Origin: Chloroflexota bacterium
GTDB lineage: Bacteria > Chloroflexota > Chloroflexia > Chloroheliales > Chloroheliaceae
Reading direction: 5' to 3'
Assembly (NCBI GenBank): GCA_028287745.1
Contig: JAQBPB010000112.1
Span: forward strand, 1-64,000
Length of the DNA: 64,000 nucleotides
Both the position numbers and the translations under genes were made by a program. Shown piece after piece: positions 33,791 through 43,054 of the stretch. The notes under the pieces are model-generated. The model saw nothing but the letters and a program-made list of their open reading frames with translations. It was not told the origin of the DNA and ran no database searches. The first letter of the stretch is position 1, and each line of letters starts with the position of its first letter.

Positions 33791-34453
33791 TTACATCATG
33801 GCGGCTAGGCCGTACTGGACTACCAGCCCAAAGGTTTCACGCAACCGCGCTTCATACTCGGCTTCATCCTTGAAGAGCCACCAGTAATCGGTTTTTTTAT
33901 CGGGCAAAATCGCGCCCAGCCGGGTTTCAAAGCCGCCAAACTGGCCGAACATGGGGCGTTCACCCTCGTTACGGACCAGGTTTATATTCAGGCGGCGGGG
34001 CGGCGGCGTCAGCATAACCGAAGTTGAAATTTGCAGGTCCACGAAATCGGACTGACCCTCGTAAGTTGGCGAAGGGCGCCGGAAAACAAAAGAAAGGCTT
34101 TCCGGGCCGGGTCGGCTTATTTGCGGCACGTATTCGAAACCCTGCGGCCCCAGTATTTCCTGCCCGACTTCAACGGCTTTGGCCTGGTAAAAAGAGCCCC
34201 ACTCTTGCTGGCGAAGGACCTGTAAATCTTTCGATAGGAAGAGATTTAACCCCTGCCGGGCAGCGGGCGACCAGAGCTGAATTTCCCATTCACCCGCCTG
34301 GTTAAGGTGGGCCGGTGGATATTCACCCCACTCCACCAGGGCCGTCCGGGCATCCGGCTGCCACTTCTGAGCGGCAGGGAGGCCCGCTTTATAGGCGGCG
34401 GTAGCATCGGACCAGTTATCACTGTCCGCAAGGAAAGTATCGTCCTGGCCCAT
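33791..34453 (-). CDS. Uncharacterised protein coupled to small zincin
   Basis: 220 residues, soluble, Trp/Tyr-rich with mixed beta pattern (GEWEIQLWSPAARQ, ESLSFVFRRPSP). I recognise no domain. The stop overlaps the next upstream gene's last codon arrangement as TAATG: translation of this gene follows directly from the zincin gene, so the two proteins are probably made in a fixed ratio. An inhibitor, chaperone or substrate of that zincin is a guess. A weak hairpin lies downstream (33730-33770). Confidence 0.6.
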   Translation of the reverse strand: MGQDDTFLADSDNWSDATAAYKAGLPAAQKWQPDARTALVEWGEYPPAHLNQAGEWEIQLWSPAARQGLNLFLSKDLQVLRQQEWGSFYQAKAVEVGQEILGPQGFEYVPQISRPGPESLSFVFRRPSPTYEGQSDFVDLQISTSVMLTPPPRRLNINLVRNEGERPMFGQFGGFETRLGAILPDKKTDYWWLFKDEAEYEARLRETFGLVVQYGLAAMM

Positions 34454-34947
34454 TAGTTTCCCTCGTCTGAATAATCAAACAATTCAGTATAAAAGCCCCG
34501 GATATAGGGCGGCAGCAAGGCCGGGCGGCCCATAACGGCGCTGGCAAGCCCGGCATACTGCTCCCAATCGATGATTGTGCCGTCCGGCTGGAACATTCCC
34601 TTAAAACCGGTATTAGGGTCGCCATGCTCGTAAACATAGGCAATTTCAGCCGCCCGGCGGAAACGCGGGTCAGTTTCCTGGGACAGGCGCTTGACCATCT
34701 GGCTGAAAGTCGCCCGGACGGACGGGTTTTTACGCTGCTCTTCCCACCAGGCATGGGCCAGTTCGTGGATAGCGGCTTCTTCCTGGGCCGTTTCCAGTTC
34801 AACCAGTTTTTTATCCGGCCACCACAGCCCGCCGCCCCTGGTGCTATGAGGATCTTTAACAACGACCCGCACGCCATACCACTGCAACCATTGCCAGGCC
34901 CGGGGCCGCAGCGGTAAAGGAGGCAGGTCGGGATGCAACTTAACCAC
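34453..34947 (-). CDS. Small zincin-like metalloprotein (HELAH)
   Basis: 164 residues with HELAH (61-65) in AAIHELAHAWW and, 64 residues on, WEQYAGLAS with Glu129 as probable third zinc ligand: a minimal gluzincin. No signal peptide or membrane helix. Start GTG 34947 has AGGAG nine bases upstream. Only the core fold is present, so it may be a peptidase or an inactive binding protein. The upstream neighbour on the same strand is the YbjQ-like gene (34981), 33 bases away. Confidence 0.65.
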   Translation of the reverse strand: MVKLHPDLPPLPLRPRAWQWLQWYGVRVVVKDPHSTRGGGLWWPDKKLVELETAQEEAAIHELAHAWWEEQRKNPSVRATFSQMVKRLSQETDPRFRRAAEIAYVYEHGDPNTGFKGMFQPDGTIIDWEQYAGLASAVMGRPALLPPYIRGFYTELFDYSDEGN

Positions 34948-34980
34948 GCTGATTACTCCTATCGTTAAATCCGGTAAAAT

Positions 34981-35439
34981 TTAGCGCTTGTCAGGCTGGA
35001 CAACGACAGCCGTTCCATACGCCAGTACTTCGGTAATGCCATCCGCGACTTCATTAGCGTCATAGCGCATACCGACAATCGCATTCGCGCCAACCTGGGA
35101 AGCATGCTGCATCATCAGGTTGAAGGCTTCCTCGCGGGCATGTTCGCACAATTCCACGTAGATTGTAATTTTCCCACCGACCAGGCTTTGAAAGCCCGCG
35201 CCAATATTACCCAGGACACTCCGGCTGCGCACGGTCAGGCCGCGTACCACGCCCAGGTAGCGTACAATTTTATACCCGCCAAATTCCAGGCCGGTAGTGA
35301 TCATGCCCCGGTCCATAGGTGCGTTGTAGCCGCCCTGCGGGTAATTGTTGCCCGGCCCGCCGGGAGGGTAATTATTACCCGGTCCGCCCGGTGGAAAGTT
35401 TCCCGGTCCGCTCTGATTCTGGTAAGGAGGTTGTGACAT
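34981..35439 (-). CDS. YbjQ/UPF0145 family protein with Pro/Gly-rich N-terminus
   Basis: 152 residues. Residues about 45-150 (TTGLEFGGYKIVRYLGVVRG, SRSVLGNIGAGFQSLVGG, GANAIVGMRYDANEV) are the UPF0145 (YbjQ) fold, usually a pentameric heavy-metal-binding-like protein of unknown role. The first 40 residues are a Pro/Gly/Asn/Tyr-rich repeat (PPGGPGNNY twice), unusual for the family. GAAAGGAAG precedes the ATG. The gene is transcribed toward the zincin pair and could lead an operon with them. Confidence 0.85.
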   Translation of the reverse strand: MSQPPYQNQSGPGNFPPGGPGNNYPPGGPGNNYPQGGYNAPMDRGMITTGLEFGGYKIVRYLGVVRGLTVRSRSVLGNIGAGFQSLVGGKITIYVELCEHAREEAFNLMMQHASQVGANAIVGMRYDANEVADGITEVLAYGTAVVVQPDKR

Positions 35440-35545
35440 GTTTTTACTTCCTTTCGTCTTTTCGTGGCTGAACTATGCGAATATCGAAGCAGTGCAATTA
35501 ATTCCTGGCTTTTACCATAACTTTCGGCCTGGTACTAACGTTCAA

Positions 35546-35554
35546 ATTATAGCA
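35546..35554 (-). promoter_or_regulatory. Extended -10 element for YbjQ gene
   Basis: Minus-strand TGC-TATAAT, hexamer 35551-35546, within TGTGCTATAAT. Confidence 0.5.
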
Positions 35555-35651
35555 CAGCGGCCAGCCCGAGAAAGTTAATTTCTTCTTTGAAGGCGAGCTT
35601 ATGGGACTGCCTGAACCGGGCATAAAATTCCTACGGGGCTATTGGCAAAAG

Positions 35652-35660
35652 TGGTATAAT
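35652..35660 (+). promoter_or_regulatory. Extended -10 element for sugar-binding protein operon
   Basis: TGG-TATAAT, hexamer 35655-35660, about 190 bases before the ATG at 35849. Confidence 0.5.
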
Positions 35661-35848
35661 AAAATCAAACGCTCATTATCCAAAGTACCGGGCAACGCCG
35701 CCTGAAAAGTGAAAATGTTAGCTAATTCAGGACAATTTGAGGCCTTTTGCCGGACACAAATTAAGCCACACGGCACTACTAAGGGTTCTTTTCGACTATT
35801 CACAAAAATCGGTTTGCCTAGTTCAGTTTGCATATGGTGAGAAGTAAA

Positions 35849-37243
35849 ATGAACGTAAAGTATAATTTTCTAAGGACCCACTATAAACGAAACCCTAGCA
35901 TGCTATTGTGGGTAATTTTGTTGCTGGCCGGTTTTATTCTAAGCGCCTGCGGTGCCGAAGCAACCCCTACTAACGTACAGGCGCCCCCTGTCCAGCCGAC
36001 TACCAGGGCGCCTGTCGCAACGGCTGTGGTAGGTAACCTGGCTAACCCGGTGAAACTTACATGGTCTTTCTGGGGTGATAGCACCGAAGTGGCTATAAAT
36101 AACCGCCTGAAATCGGTCTTTGAGTCGATGTACCCTGGCGTGAAAATTAACATCCAGAACGAAAGCTGGGGTAATTATTTCACCAAGCTTAAAAATGAAT
36201 GGGTCGGGGACAAAGCACCGGACGTTATGTTCCTGGACAATGTGCCAACCTGGGCCGGAGGGGGTATTCTGGAGTCAATCGAGCCGTATATCAAACACGA
36301 TAAGTTTGATACGAGCGATTTCTATCCCGGTTTGCTCGATTCATTCAAGTACAATGGAGCGCTGTACGGGCTGCCCCGCGACAATGACACAAAAGTTATT
36401 TATGTAAACCTGGATATGCTGAAGGAAGCCGGTATCAGCGTACCCCAGGCTGGCTGGACCTGGCAGGACCTGCGCAATGCGGCCCTGAAGCTGACCCAGC
36501 GAGATGCCGCCGGTAACATTACCCGGTACGGTTTTGCCTTTGAGCCGGATACCTGGTGGCGGCTGTGGGTCTGGCAAAACGGCGGGGAACTCTATGACAA
36601 ATATACCGCGCCCCAGCCGCCCACTAAACTTTTGCTTAATAACAAAGACTCGGCGGACGCGGTCCAGTTCTTTGCCGACCTGATAAACAAGGACAATGTT
36701 ACCCCCACCTACGAGCAAATGAACAGTGGTGACAAAATCGCCGAAATGTTCACCTCGCGCAAAGTAGCGATGGCCTTTGGTAACCACACCAATATTGCGA
36801 CTTACGGTAAAACGCCGGGCCTGCGCTGGGATGTCGTGCCGCTTCCGGCCGGGAAGAAACGGGTTAACGTGCTGGGCGGGGCAGGGTACACCATCAATAA
36901 AAGTTCCAAGCATAAAGAGGAAGCCTGGCAGTTTATCAAATGGCTGACCGGCCCGGCCGGGCAGGCGCTATTTGCCGATACCGGTTTGATGGTTCCGGCC
37001 AGGAAATCAGTCCGGGAGGATAATATATTCCTGCGCCAGCAGCCCTATAATACCCAGGTCTTTTTGCAGGAAACCGAGGTAGGCAAGCAATATCCTGAAT
37101 TTTTGCTATCGTCCGAGGTGGACGCGCTGATGAATACCCACTTACAACCGGTCTGGCAGGGCAGGGCCACGGCGGCGGATGTTTTCGCTAAACTACCGGA
37201 ACTGGCCGAGCCTATATTTAACAAAGCCCGCAACCAGACATGA
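35849..37243 (+). CDS. ABC transporter solute-binding lipoprotein, family 1 (sugar)
   Basis: 464 residues from ATG 35849 (GTGAGAAG upstream; ATG 35834 and TTG 35828 are alternatives). Signal peptide ends in lipobox LSAC with Cys34, so the protein is a membrane-anchored lipoprotein. The body (VKLTWSFWGDSTEVAINN, VGDKAPDVMFLDNVP, ALYGLPRDNDTKVIYVN) is a family 1 extracellular sugar-binding protein. No permease or ATPase gene is adjacent; its stop overlaps the start of a glycosyltransferase gene (ATGA), which is unusual. Confidence 0.9.
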   Translation: MNVKYNFLRTHYKRNPSMLLWVILLLAGFILSACGAEATPTNVQAPPVQPTTRAPVATAVVGNLANPVKLTWSFWGDSTEVAINNRLKSVFESMYPGVKINIQNESWGNYFTKLKNEWVGDKAPDVMFLDNVPTWAGGGILESIEPYIKHDKFDTSDFYPGLLDSFKYNGALYGLPRDNDTKVIYVNLDMLKEAGISVPQAGWTWQDLRNAALKLTQRDAAGNITRYGFAFEPDTWWRLWVWQNGGELYDKYTAPQPPTKLLLNNKDSADAVQFFADLINKDNVTPTYEQMNSGDKIAEMFTSRKVAMAFGNHTNIATYGKTPGLRWDVVPLPAGKKRVNVLGGAGYTINKSSKHKEEAWQFIKWLTGPAGQALFADTGLMVPARKSVREDNIFLRQQPYNTQVFLQETEVGKQYPEFLLSSEVDALMNTHLQPVWQGRATAADVFAKLPELAEPIFNKARNQT

Positions 37244-38295
37244 TGCAACCGGTCGTTTCACTGATTGTGCTGAACTGGAACGGGCAGCGCTACCTGGAAA
37301 AATGCCTGGGTGCTTTGCAGGGCCAGTCGTACCGCGAGTTCGAAATCATCCTGGTCGATAACGGTTCGACCGACGGTTCGCTGGAATTCATAGAGAATAA
37401 TTTCGGCGGCTGGCTGGGCAGGGCGGAACTACCCCGGTTGCGGCTGCTGGAACTGTCCACGAACACCGGCTTCAGCGGCGGGAACCTGGCGGGCCTGGCG
37501 GCTTGCGACCCGGCCAGCCGCTATATCGCTACCCTTAATAACGATACCCAGGCTGACCCGGCCTGGTTGGAAACCCTGGTCAATGCCCTTGAGCAGGAGG
37601 CTCGCTGGGGCGCCGCGTGTGGGCCAATGCTTTTTGCCACTCAACAAGACCAACCAATCCCAAAAATCGCCGCTGCCGGAATTGAAGTCCGGCGCAACGG
37701 CCTGGCCTTTGACCGGCAACTGGGCGAAGGCTGGCAGCCGGACGGCCCGCCCGAAGAAGTCTTCGGACCATGCGCCGGGGCGGCCCTGTACAGGCGCGCC
37801 GCCCTGGAGCAGGTCGGGTTTTTCGACCCGGCCTTTTTCGCTTACCTTGAAGACGCCGACCTGGCCTGGCGGCTGCGGCTGGCCGGGTGGGCGACCGTTT
37901 ATCTGCCCCAGGCCCCGGTCTGGCACGAATACAGCGGCACCGGCGGGCAGGGCTCTCCCTTCAAGAATTTTCAATTGGGCCGCAACCGGCCCTGGACCAT
38001 CCTCAAGAACTGGCCGGGACGCCTGTTAAGGCGCCATTTTCTTTCGATCCTAATCTACGACCTGGCTGCTTGCGGCTATACCCTGCTGAAAGGCCAATTC
38101 CAGCCAACGCGGGGCCGCCTGGTGGCCCTGGCGCCCTGGCACCTGCGCCGGGTGCTGGGACAGCGCCGTAAAATCCGGCAAATGCGCCGGGCGAACCTGG
38201 GCGAACTGGAAAGCTGGTTAAAACCGGCTCCCGGCCTGCGTGAAAACCTGCGCTTGCGTAAATCAGCCGATAACCTGGCAGCGCCAACTCTATGA
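37240..38295 (+). CDS. GT2-family glycosyltransferase
   Basis: 351 residues. GT-A fold with VSLIVLNWNGQRYLEKCLGA, ILVDNGSTDGS, LNNDTQADP and AYLEDADLAWRLRLAGW, the pattern of rhamnosyl/dTDP-sugar-type transferases. It adds a sugar to cell-surface glycan precursors on the cytoplasmic side. It overlaps the preceding and following genes by four bases each (ATGA), a tight operon. Two ATGs (37240, 37243) are adjacent; the first is used here. Confidence 0.88.
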   Translation: MMQPVVSLIVLNWNGQRYLEKCLGALQGQSYREFEIILVDNGSTDGSLEFIENNFGGWLGRAELPRLRLLELSTNTGFSGGNLAGLAACDPASRYIATLNNDTQADPAWLETLVNALEQEARWGAACGPMLFATQQDQPIPKIAAAGIEVRRNGLAFDRQLGEGWQPDGPPEEVFGPCAGAALYRRAALEQVGFFDPAFFAYLEDADLAWRLRLAGWATVYLPQAPVWHEYSGTGGQGSPFKNFQLGRNRPWTILKNWPGRLLRRHFLSILIYDLAACGYTLLKGQFQPTRGRLVALAPWHLRRVLGQRRKIRQMRRANLGELESWLKPAPGLRENLRLRKSADNLAAPTL

Positions 38296-39839
38296 AAAAA
38301 GCATACCGGTTCCGGCTGCGGCTGGGCGTAATCTGGCTGATCCTGGCGGCCGCCATGGTGCTGTCGTACCTGCTGATTAGCCTGAGCGCAACACCGGCCG
38401 GGTTCCCGCTGGATGACGCCTGGATCCACCAGGTCTTTGCCCGCACCCTAGCCCAAAATGGCGAGTTTGCCTTTAACCCCGGCCAACCGGTAGCGGGGTC
38501 AACGTCGCCCCTCTGGACCTTTTTACTGGCACCCGGCCACTGGCTGCCCGGCTTTCATATGGCCTGGGCCTACACCCTCGGCCTGGTTTTCCTGGCCCTG
38601 ACCGCCAACGAAAGCTTCCGGCTGGCCTGGTATCTGAGCAGGCACAGGCGGGTTGCCCTGGCGGCCGGGCTATTTACGCTGTTCGAATGGCGGTTGGTCT
38701 GGGCCGGGGCCAGCGGTATGGAAACCATTCTTTTCACCTTCGGCTGTTTGTTCCTGGCCCGCTATTACCTGCGCCATTTCCCCCTGGTACCGCCCGCCGT
38801 AACGGATGAGGCAGGAACGGACGGTAAGCCCCTGGCGCACGATTACAGCAAATTCGCTTTTATACTCGGGTTGATTGGCGGCCTGCTAACCCTGGTCCGG
38901 CCGGAAGGAATGTTCTTGCTGGGCCTGGCCGCGTTAGATACCGGGTGGCGCAACCGCCGGGAAATAGGCCGCCTCCTGAAGATCTGGGGCGGGATAGGGT
39001 TGGGCTGGCTCTTGCCGGTAGTACCTTATGCCGCCTTTAACTATGCCCTGAGCGGCTCGCTTTTGCCCAACACCTTTGGGGCTAAAGTCAGTGGCTATAG
39101 CGACCTGTCACCGGGCGGCCTGCTAAACTTCCTGGGTTCGGCCCTGTACCAGCTTTTCCTGGCCGGGCCGCTTATTTTCTTACTGCCCGGCTTGCTCTTA
39201 TGCTGGCCCTTTATCAAAGCTAAGAAACTGGACTGGCGCGGCCTGGTCTGGCCCCCGGTCCTGCTGCTTTTGTATTCCCTGCGCCTGCCGGTGACGTACC
39301 AGCATGGCCGCTACCTGATGCCGTTGATTCCTTTTCTGGTAGTTTATGGCGTAGTGGGTAGCAAACACCTGCTGGAAGTTGTTAAAGTTATGCGCTTACC
39401 CCGGCTGGCCTACTTTGGGCCGTGGATATTGGCCCTGGTTTATATTCTGTGGTGGTATCTGGGTGCCATTTCCTACCAGTTTGATGTAAAATTGATTAAC
39501 GATGAACAGGTGCGGGTGGCCCAATGGCTGGCCGGGAACACCCCGGCGGGTGCGACCGTCGCCACACACGACATCGGGGCCATCGGGTACTTTAGCGCCC
39601 GGAAAGTGGTTGATACTGCCGGACTGGTCAGCCCGGAGTTTGTGCCAATCGTCCGGGACCAACCGGCTATCCTGGCAAAGCTACAGGCCCTTAAAGTAGA
39701 TTACTTTGCCATGCTGCCGACCTGGTATCCTGATTTGCACCGTCAACTGGAAAGCCAGCAAGCCCAGGTCTTTCAGCCCCAAGAAACTTACCTGGCGCAG
39801 TTTGGCGAAAAGAACATGGTTGTCTTTAAACTAAAATAA
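38292..39839 (+). CDS. Multi-pass membrane glycosyltransferase (GT-C-like)
   Basis: 515 residues, about ten to twelve membrane helices. The first loop FPLDDAWIHQVFARTLA has the acidic pair of GT-C enzymes using lipid-phosphate sugar donors, followed by GQPVAGSTSPLW. The C-terminal soluble part (THDIGAIGYFSARKVVDTAG) is typical of these proteins in actinobacteria and Chloroflexi. It probably transfers a sugar outside the membrane, complementing the neighbouring GT2. Acceptor is unknown. Confidence 0.82.
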   Translation: MKKAYRFRLRLGVIWLILAAAMVLSYLLISLSATPAGFPLDDAWIHQVFARTLAQNGEFAFNPGQPVAGSTSPLWTFLLAPGHWLPGFHMAWAYTLGLVFLALTANESFRLAWYLSRHRRVALAAGLFTLFEWRLVWAGASGMETILFTFGCLFLARYYLRHFPLVPPAVTDEAGTDGKPLAHDYSKFAFILGLIGGLLTLVRPEGMFLLGLAALDTGWRNRREIGRLLKIWGGIGLGWLLPVVPYAAFNYALSGSLLPNTFGAKVSGYSDLSPGGLLNFLGSALYQLFLAGPLIFLLPGLLLCWPFIKAKKLDWRGLVWPPVLLLLYSLRLPVTYQHGRYLMPLIPFLVVYGVVGSKHLLEVVKVMRLPRLAYFGPWILALVYILWWYLGAISYQFDVKLINDEQVRVAQWLAGNTPAGATVATHDIGAIGYFSARKVVDTAGLVSPEFVPIVRDQPAILAKLQALKVDYFAMLPTWYPDLHRQLESQQAQVFQPQETYLAQFGEKNMVVFKLK

Positions 39840-39843
39840 CAAA

Positions 39844-41235
39844 ATGGACTATCAACAAGCTCTCGACTACCTGAGTAATTTTACCAATTACGAAAAAGTA
39901 CCCATGCCGCCGCCCTCGGCCAATGCCTTCAACCTGGAACGGGTCTGGCGGTTTTTGGAATTGCTGGGCAACCCGCAAAAGGGTTACCCTTCAATCGTAA
40001 TCGCCGGGACCAAAGGGAAAGGCTCTACCGCGATACTGGCGGCTTCGGCCTTCCAGGCGGGCGGCTACCGGGTGGGCCTTTATACGCAGCCGCACCTGCA
40101 TTCTTACCGCGAACGAATGCGCATCAATAACGAACTTATCAGCCGTCAGGAACTGACGGAACTGGTGGAATGGCTGCGCCCGGCGGTGGAAACGATGCTA
40201 ACCGAAGCCGACCAGTGGGGTACCATCACCGGCTACGAGATTGGGACCGCCCTGGCGCTGCTTTTTTTTGCCCGGCGGCAAGTTGATATAGCCGTCCTCG
40301 AAATAGGCCTTGGCGGGCGTCTGGATGCGGTAAACGCGGTTACACCGCTGGTGTCGGTGATTACATCGCTCTCCATGGACCACATGGCGGTCCTGGGTAA
40401 CACTATTGAACAAATCGCCGCCGAGAAGGGCGGTATCATCAAGCCGGGGGTTCCGGTAATAACCGCGCCGCAATGGCCCGCCGCGCTGCCGGTACTGGAA
40501 AAAATCAGCCGGGAGCAGGGCACCAGCCTGACGGTATGCGAACCGGCCCGGCCTTTCGAACCTTCCCCGGTATTAAACCCGGCCCGGCGTTATCGTTCGG
40601 CCCAGCACCTGGCCGTCAAGTATGGCCCGGAAGAAATAGAAGTCGAATTGCCGCTGTTGGGCGAGCATCAAAGAGTAAACGCGGCCCTGGCGGCGGCCGT
40701 GGTCTGGACCCAACAGGGCCAGCCGGGCGGATTGCCCCTGGCTGCCGGAGACCTGGCGAAAGGTTTCGCCCGGGTGCAGTGGCCCGCCCGCCTGCAACTG
40801 CTGGAAAACAGGGCCGGACAACCGCTGGTCGTGGCGGATGGAGCCCACAACGCCGAATCGGCCCGCCGCTTGCGCGAGGCTCTGCTAGAGAATTTTTATT
40901 TCGAGAAGCTCTGGTTGGTAATGGGAATTTATGGAGATAAAGACATTCCCGGCATCTTAAAAGAGTTAACCGCTACGCCCGGCCTGGCCGGGTTAATCTT
41001 TACCCGCTCGCACAGCCCGCGCGCCGCCGAGCCGGACTTCCTGGTGAAAGCCGCCCGGTCGATAATTGACACCGGTACGGTCAGAATAGAGCAAGCCCCG
41101 GAGGTACAGGCGGCTTTGAAGCTGGCGCAAAAGCTGGCCGGGCCGCTGGACCTGATTGGCCTGACCGGCTCGTTATCGGTCGCGGCTGAAGCGGAAGAAC
41201 TCTACACCCGGGGAAGGGCGATTTCCGGCCTGTAA
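39844..41235 (+). CDS. folC: Folylpolyglutamate synthase / dihydrofolate synthase
   Basis: 463 residues, Mur-ligase-like. P-loop GTKGKGS (55-61), the omega-loop segment YTQPHLHSYRERMRI and the C-terminal ADGAHNAESARR. It adds glutamate to folates, and possibly to dihydropteroate. It starts four bases after the glycosyltransferase stop, so folate metabolism here shares a transcript with surface-glycan genes. Length and motifs are normal. Confidence 0.95.
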   Translation: MDYQQALDYLSNFTNYEKVPMPPPSANAFNLERVWRFLELLGNPQKGYPSIVIAGTKGKGSTAILAASAFQAGGYRVGLYTQPHLHSYRERMRINNELISRQELTELVEWLRPAVETMLTEADQWGTITGYEIGTALALLFFARRQVDIAVLEIGLGGRLDAVNAVTPLVSVITSLSMDHMAVLGNTIEQIAAEKGGIIKPGVPVITAPQWPAALPVLEKISREQGTSLTVCEPARPFEPSPVLNPARRYRSAQHLAVKYGPEEIEVELPLLGEHQRVNAALAAAVVWTQQGQPGGLPLAAGDLAKGFARVQWPARLQLLENRAGQPLVVADGAHNAESARRLREALLENFYFEKLWLVMGIYGDKDIPGILKELTATPGLAGLIFTRSHSPRAAEPDFLVKAARSIIDTGTVRIEQAPEVQAALKLAQKLAGPLDLIGLTGSLSVAAEAEELYTRGRAISGL

Positions 41236-41241
41236 ACCAGA

Positions 41242-41283
41242 CCGGGATTGCCAGGTTGGTCACCTCTGAAACCATAATCCCGG
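41242..41283. terminator. Hairpin between convergent genes
   Basis: CCGGGATT (41242-41249) pairs with AATCCCGG (41276-41283), with an inner AGGT/ACCT. There is no T-run, so termination is uncertain. Confidence 0.4.
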
Positions 41284-41287
41284 CCGG

Positions 41288-43051
41288 TTATGGCATTAAC
41301 TGGACGGCAGTCCAGCTTTCAATCCCGTTCGGACTGGGCGCATAGCCGGTTACATTCGACCGCAACGCGACTACCCCTTTAACATAAGCCAGCGGTATAA
41401 CCGGTAGCTGGTCGTAAATAATATCCTGGGCCTCTTTATAGGGCTCGCGGCGGTTTCGCAGGTCAGCCTGCGCCAAACCCTGTTGAATCAGGCCGCGCAA
41501 GATAGGATTCTCATAACCGCCTTCGCCACGCTGCTTACCAAAGAACTCACCCAAAAACTCGTCCGGGTCGCCATTCTGGCCCTGCCAGCCGAACATATAA
41601 AAGCCCAGGTTGCCGGTCTGGCGGTCCCGGTTGAAATCCGGCCAGGATTTACTGTCCCGGACTGTCACAGTAACGCCAACGGTAGACAGGTCGGACGCTA
41701 TAGCATCGGCCACTTTGCGCGGGTCTGGATAATAGGCCCGTGGGACCGGCAGCACCCACAAATCCAACCGGAGCGGGTTAGTCGCGTTATACCCGGCATT
41801 GTCCAATAAGCGGCGCGCCCGGTCGGGGTCGTAGGCGTAAGGGTTGTGCAAATCAATCTGGCCCAGGGTAGCCGGTGGTAAAAAGACACTGGCCGGTGTA
41901 CCCAGGTCGAAATAAGCCTCTTTAATAAGGTCCTGCAGATTAATCGCCTGGGCGAAAGCCTGTCGGACCGACGTATTATTGAAGGGCGGCCGGGTGACAT
42001 CCATGCCCAGGAAGGCCAGGTTAAGCGGCTTGCGGTCTAACAGCTGCAGGTCCGGACTTTGAGCCGCCCGGGATACCTGCTCGGGCCGGATTTTATCGGT
42101 AGCGCCAATGGTACCCCGGCGCAATTCTTCCAACCCATCCTGGTTCTGCTTCAAGACCCTGGCGACTATCGTAGGAGACTTAACGTAAGGCGTGGCCGGG
42201 TCGTTCGGGGCATAGCGCTGCACGAAATAATTCCGGTTCTCGCGCAAAGCCACATACTTGTTCGGTTCGCGCTCCATCTTATCAATGGTGTAAAAGCCGC
42301 TGCCGATATTTCTTTCAAATTCGCCGGTAACTTTGTTAAAAGCGCTGGGTGAAACAATCGCAAACTGGGGCATGGCTAAAACCTGGTACAGGCTACCCAT
42401 AGGTTGTTTTAGCCGGATACGGACGGTATTATCGGCCGCGTTGGCTTCGACCGAAGCCAGGTTGCCGGGAAAGCCGCCAAAATAAGTCGCGTAGGTCTGG
42501 AAATCACCCTTATGATAGAGGTTGCCCGGGTCGGACCAGCGGTCGAAATTAAACTTGATGGCCTCGGCATTCAATGGAGTGGTATCGGAGAATTGAAGCC
42601 CCTTGCCTACCCGCAGAGTATAACTAAGGCCGTCGTCACTTTCTACCGGAGCGTACTTCAACAGGGCGGAATACGAGTACTGCATGCCGGGCGACTTGTA
42701 TTCAAAAAGATTTTCGTAGACCTGGCGGCTGATCTGGAGGGAGGGCCGGTCTACCAGGTTGGCCGGGTCGAACCGGCTGTTAAGCAGGCCGACCGGCTCC
42801 TGGGCCAGACCGAAACAAAATATTTTAGCGCAATCGTAAGGAAACCCGTTGCTGCCAGGAGGAACCGTAATATTTCCCACGACCGGGGCCGGAGCATTTT
42901 CGGGGTTCTGCGCCTGGGTACCCGGGGAGGTAGCCGTAGTAACAGTCGAATTATTTCCGTCTGAACAGGCTACCAACCCCAGCAGCAAACAAAGAATCAG
43001 GACTAACAGCAAGCCCGAACGCTTTTGAAAAGAAGTCGCCGGATTACCCAT
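41288..43051 (-). CDS. ABC transporter solute-binding lipoprotein, family 5 (peptide type)
   Basis: 587 residues. Signal peptide with lipobox LVAC, lipid-attachment Cys29. The mature domain (DRPSLQISRQVYENLFEYKS, YTLRVGKGLQFSDTTPLNAE, LAFLGMDVTRPPFNNTSVRQ, WQGQNGDPDEFLGEFFG) is the oligopeptide/dipeptide/nickel-binding SBP family 5. No transport partners are adjacent, and the gene follows asd by only three bases, so it is co-transcribed with an amino acid biosynthesis gene. Confidence 0.92.
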   Translation of the reverse strand: MGNPATSFQKRSGLLLVLILCLLLGLVACSDGNNSTVTTATSPGTQAQNPENAPAPVVGNITVPPGSNGFPYDCAKIFCFGLAQEPVGLLNSRFDPANLVDRPSLQISRQVYENLFEYKSPGMQYSYSALLKYAPVESDDGLSYTLRVGKGLQFSDTTPLNAEAIKFNFDRWSDPGNLYHKGDFQTYATYFGGFPGNLASVEANAADNTVRIRLKQPMGSLYQVLAMPQFAIVSPSAFNKVTGEFERNIGSGFYTIDKMEREPNKYVALRENRNYFVQRYAPNDPATPYVKSPTIVARVLKQNQDGLEELRRGTIGATDKIRPEQVSRAAQSPDLQLLDRKPLNLAFLGMDVTRPPFNNTSVRQAFAQAINLQDLIKEAYFDLGTPASVFLPPATLGQIDLHNPYAYDPDRARRLLDNAGYNATNPLRLDLWVLPVPRAYYPDPRKVADAIASDLSTVGVTVTVRDSKSWPDFNRDRQTGNLGFYMFGWQGQNGDPDEFLGEFFGKQRGEGGYENPILRGLIQQGLAQADLRNRREPYKEAQDIIYDQLPVIPLAYVKGVVALRSNVTGYAPSPNGIESWTAVQLMP

Positions 43052-43054
43052 CTA

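Larger units (their letters stand above)
35440..35827. other. Divergent spacer with two extended -10 elements
   Basis: 388-base spacer between YbjQ gene and the sugar-binding lipoprotein gene. Extended -10 elements face both ways (35546-35554 minus, 35652-35660 plus). No stem-loop of note. Confidence 0.6.
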
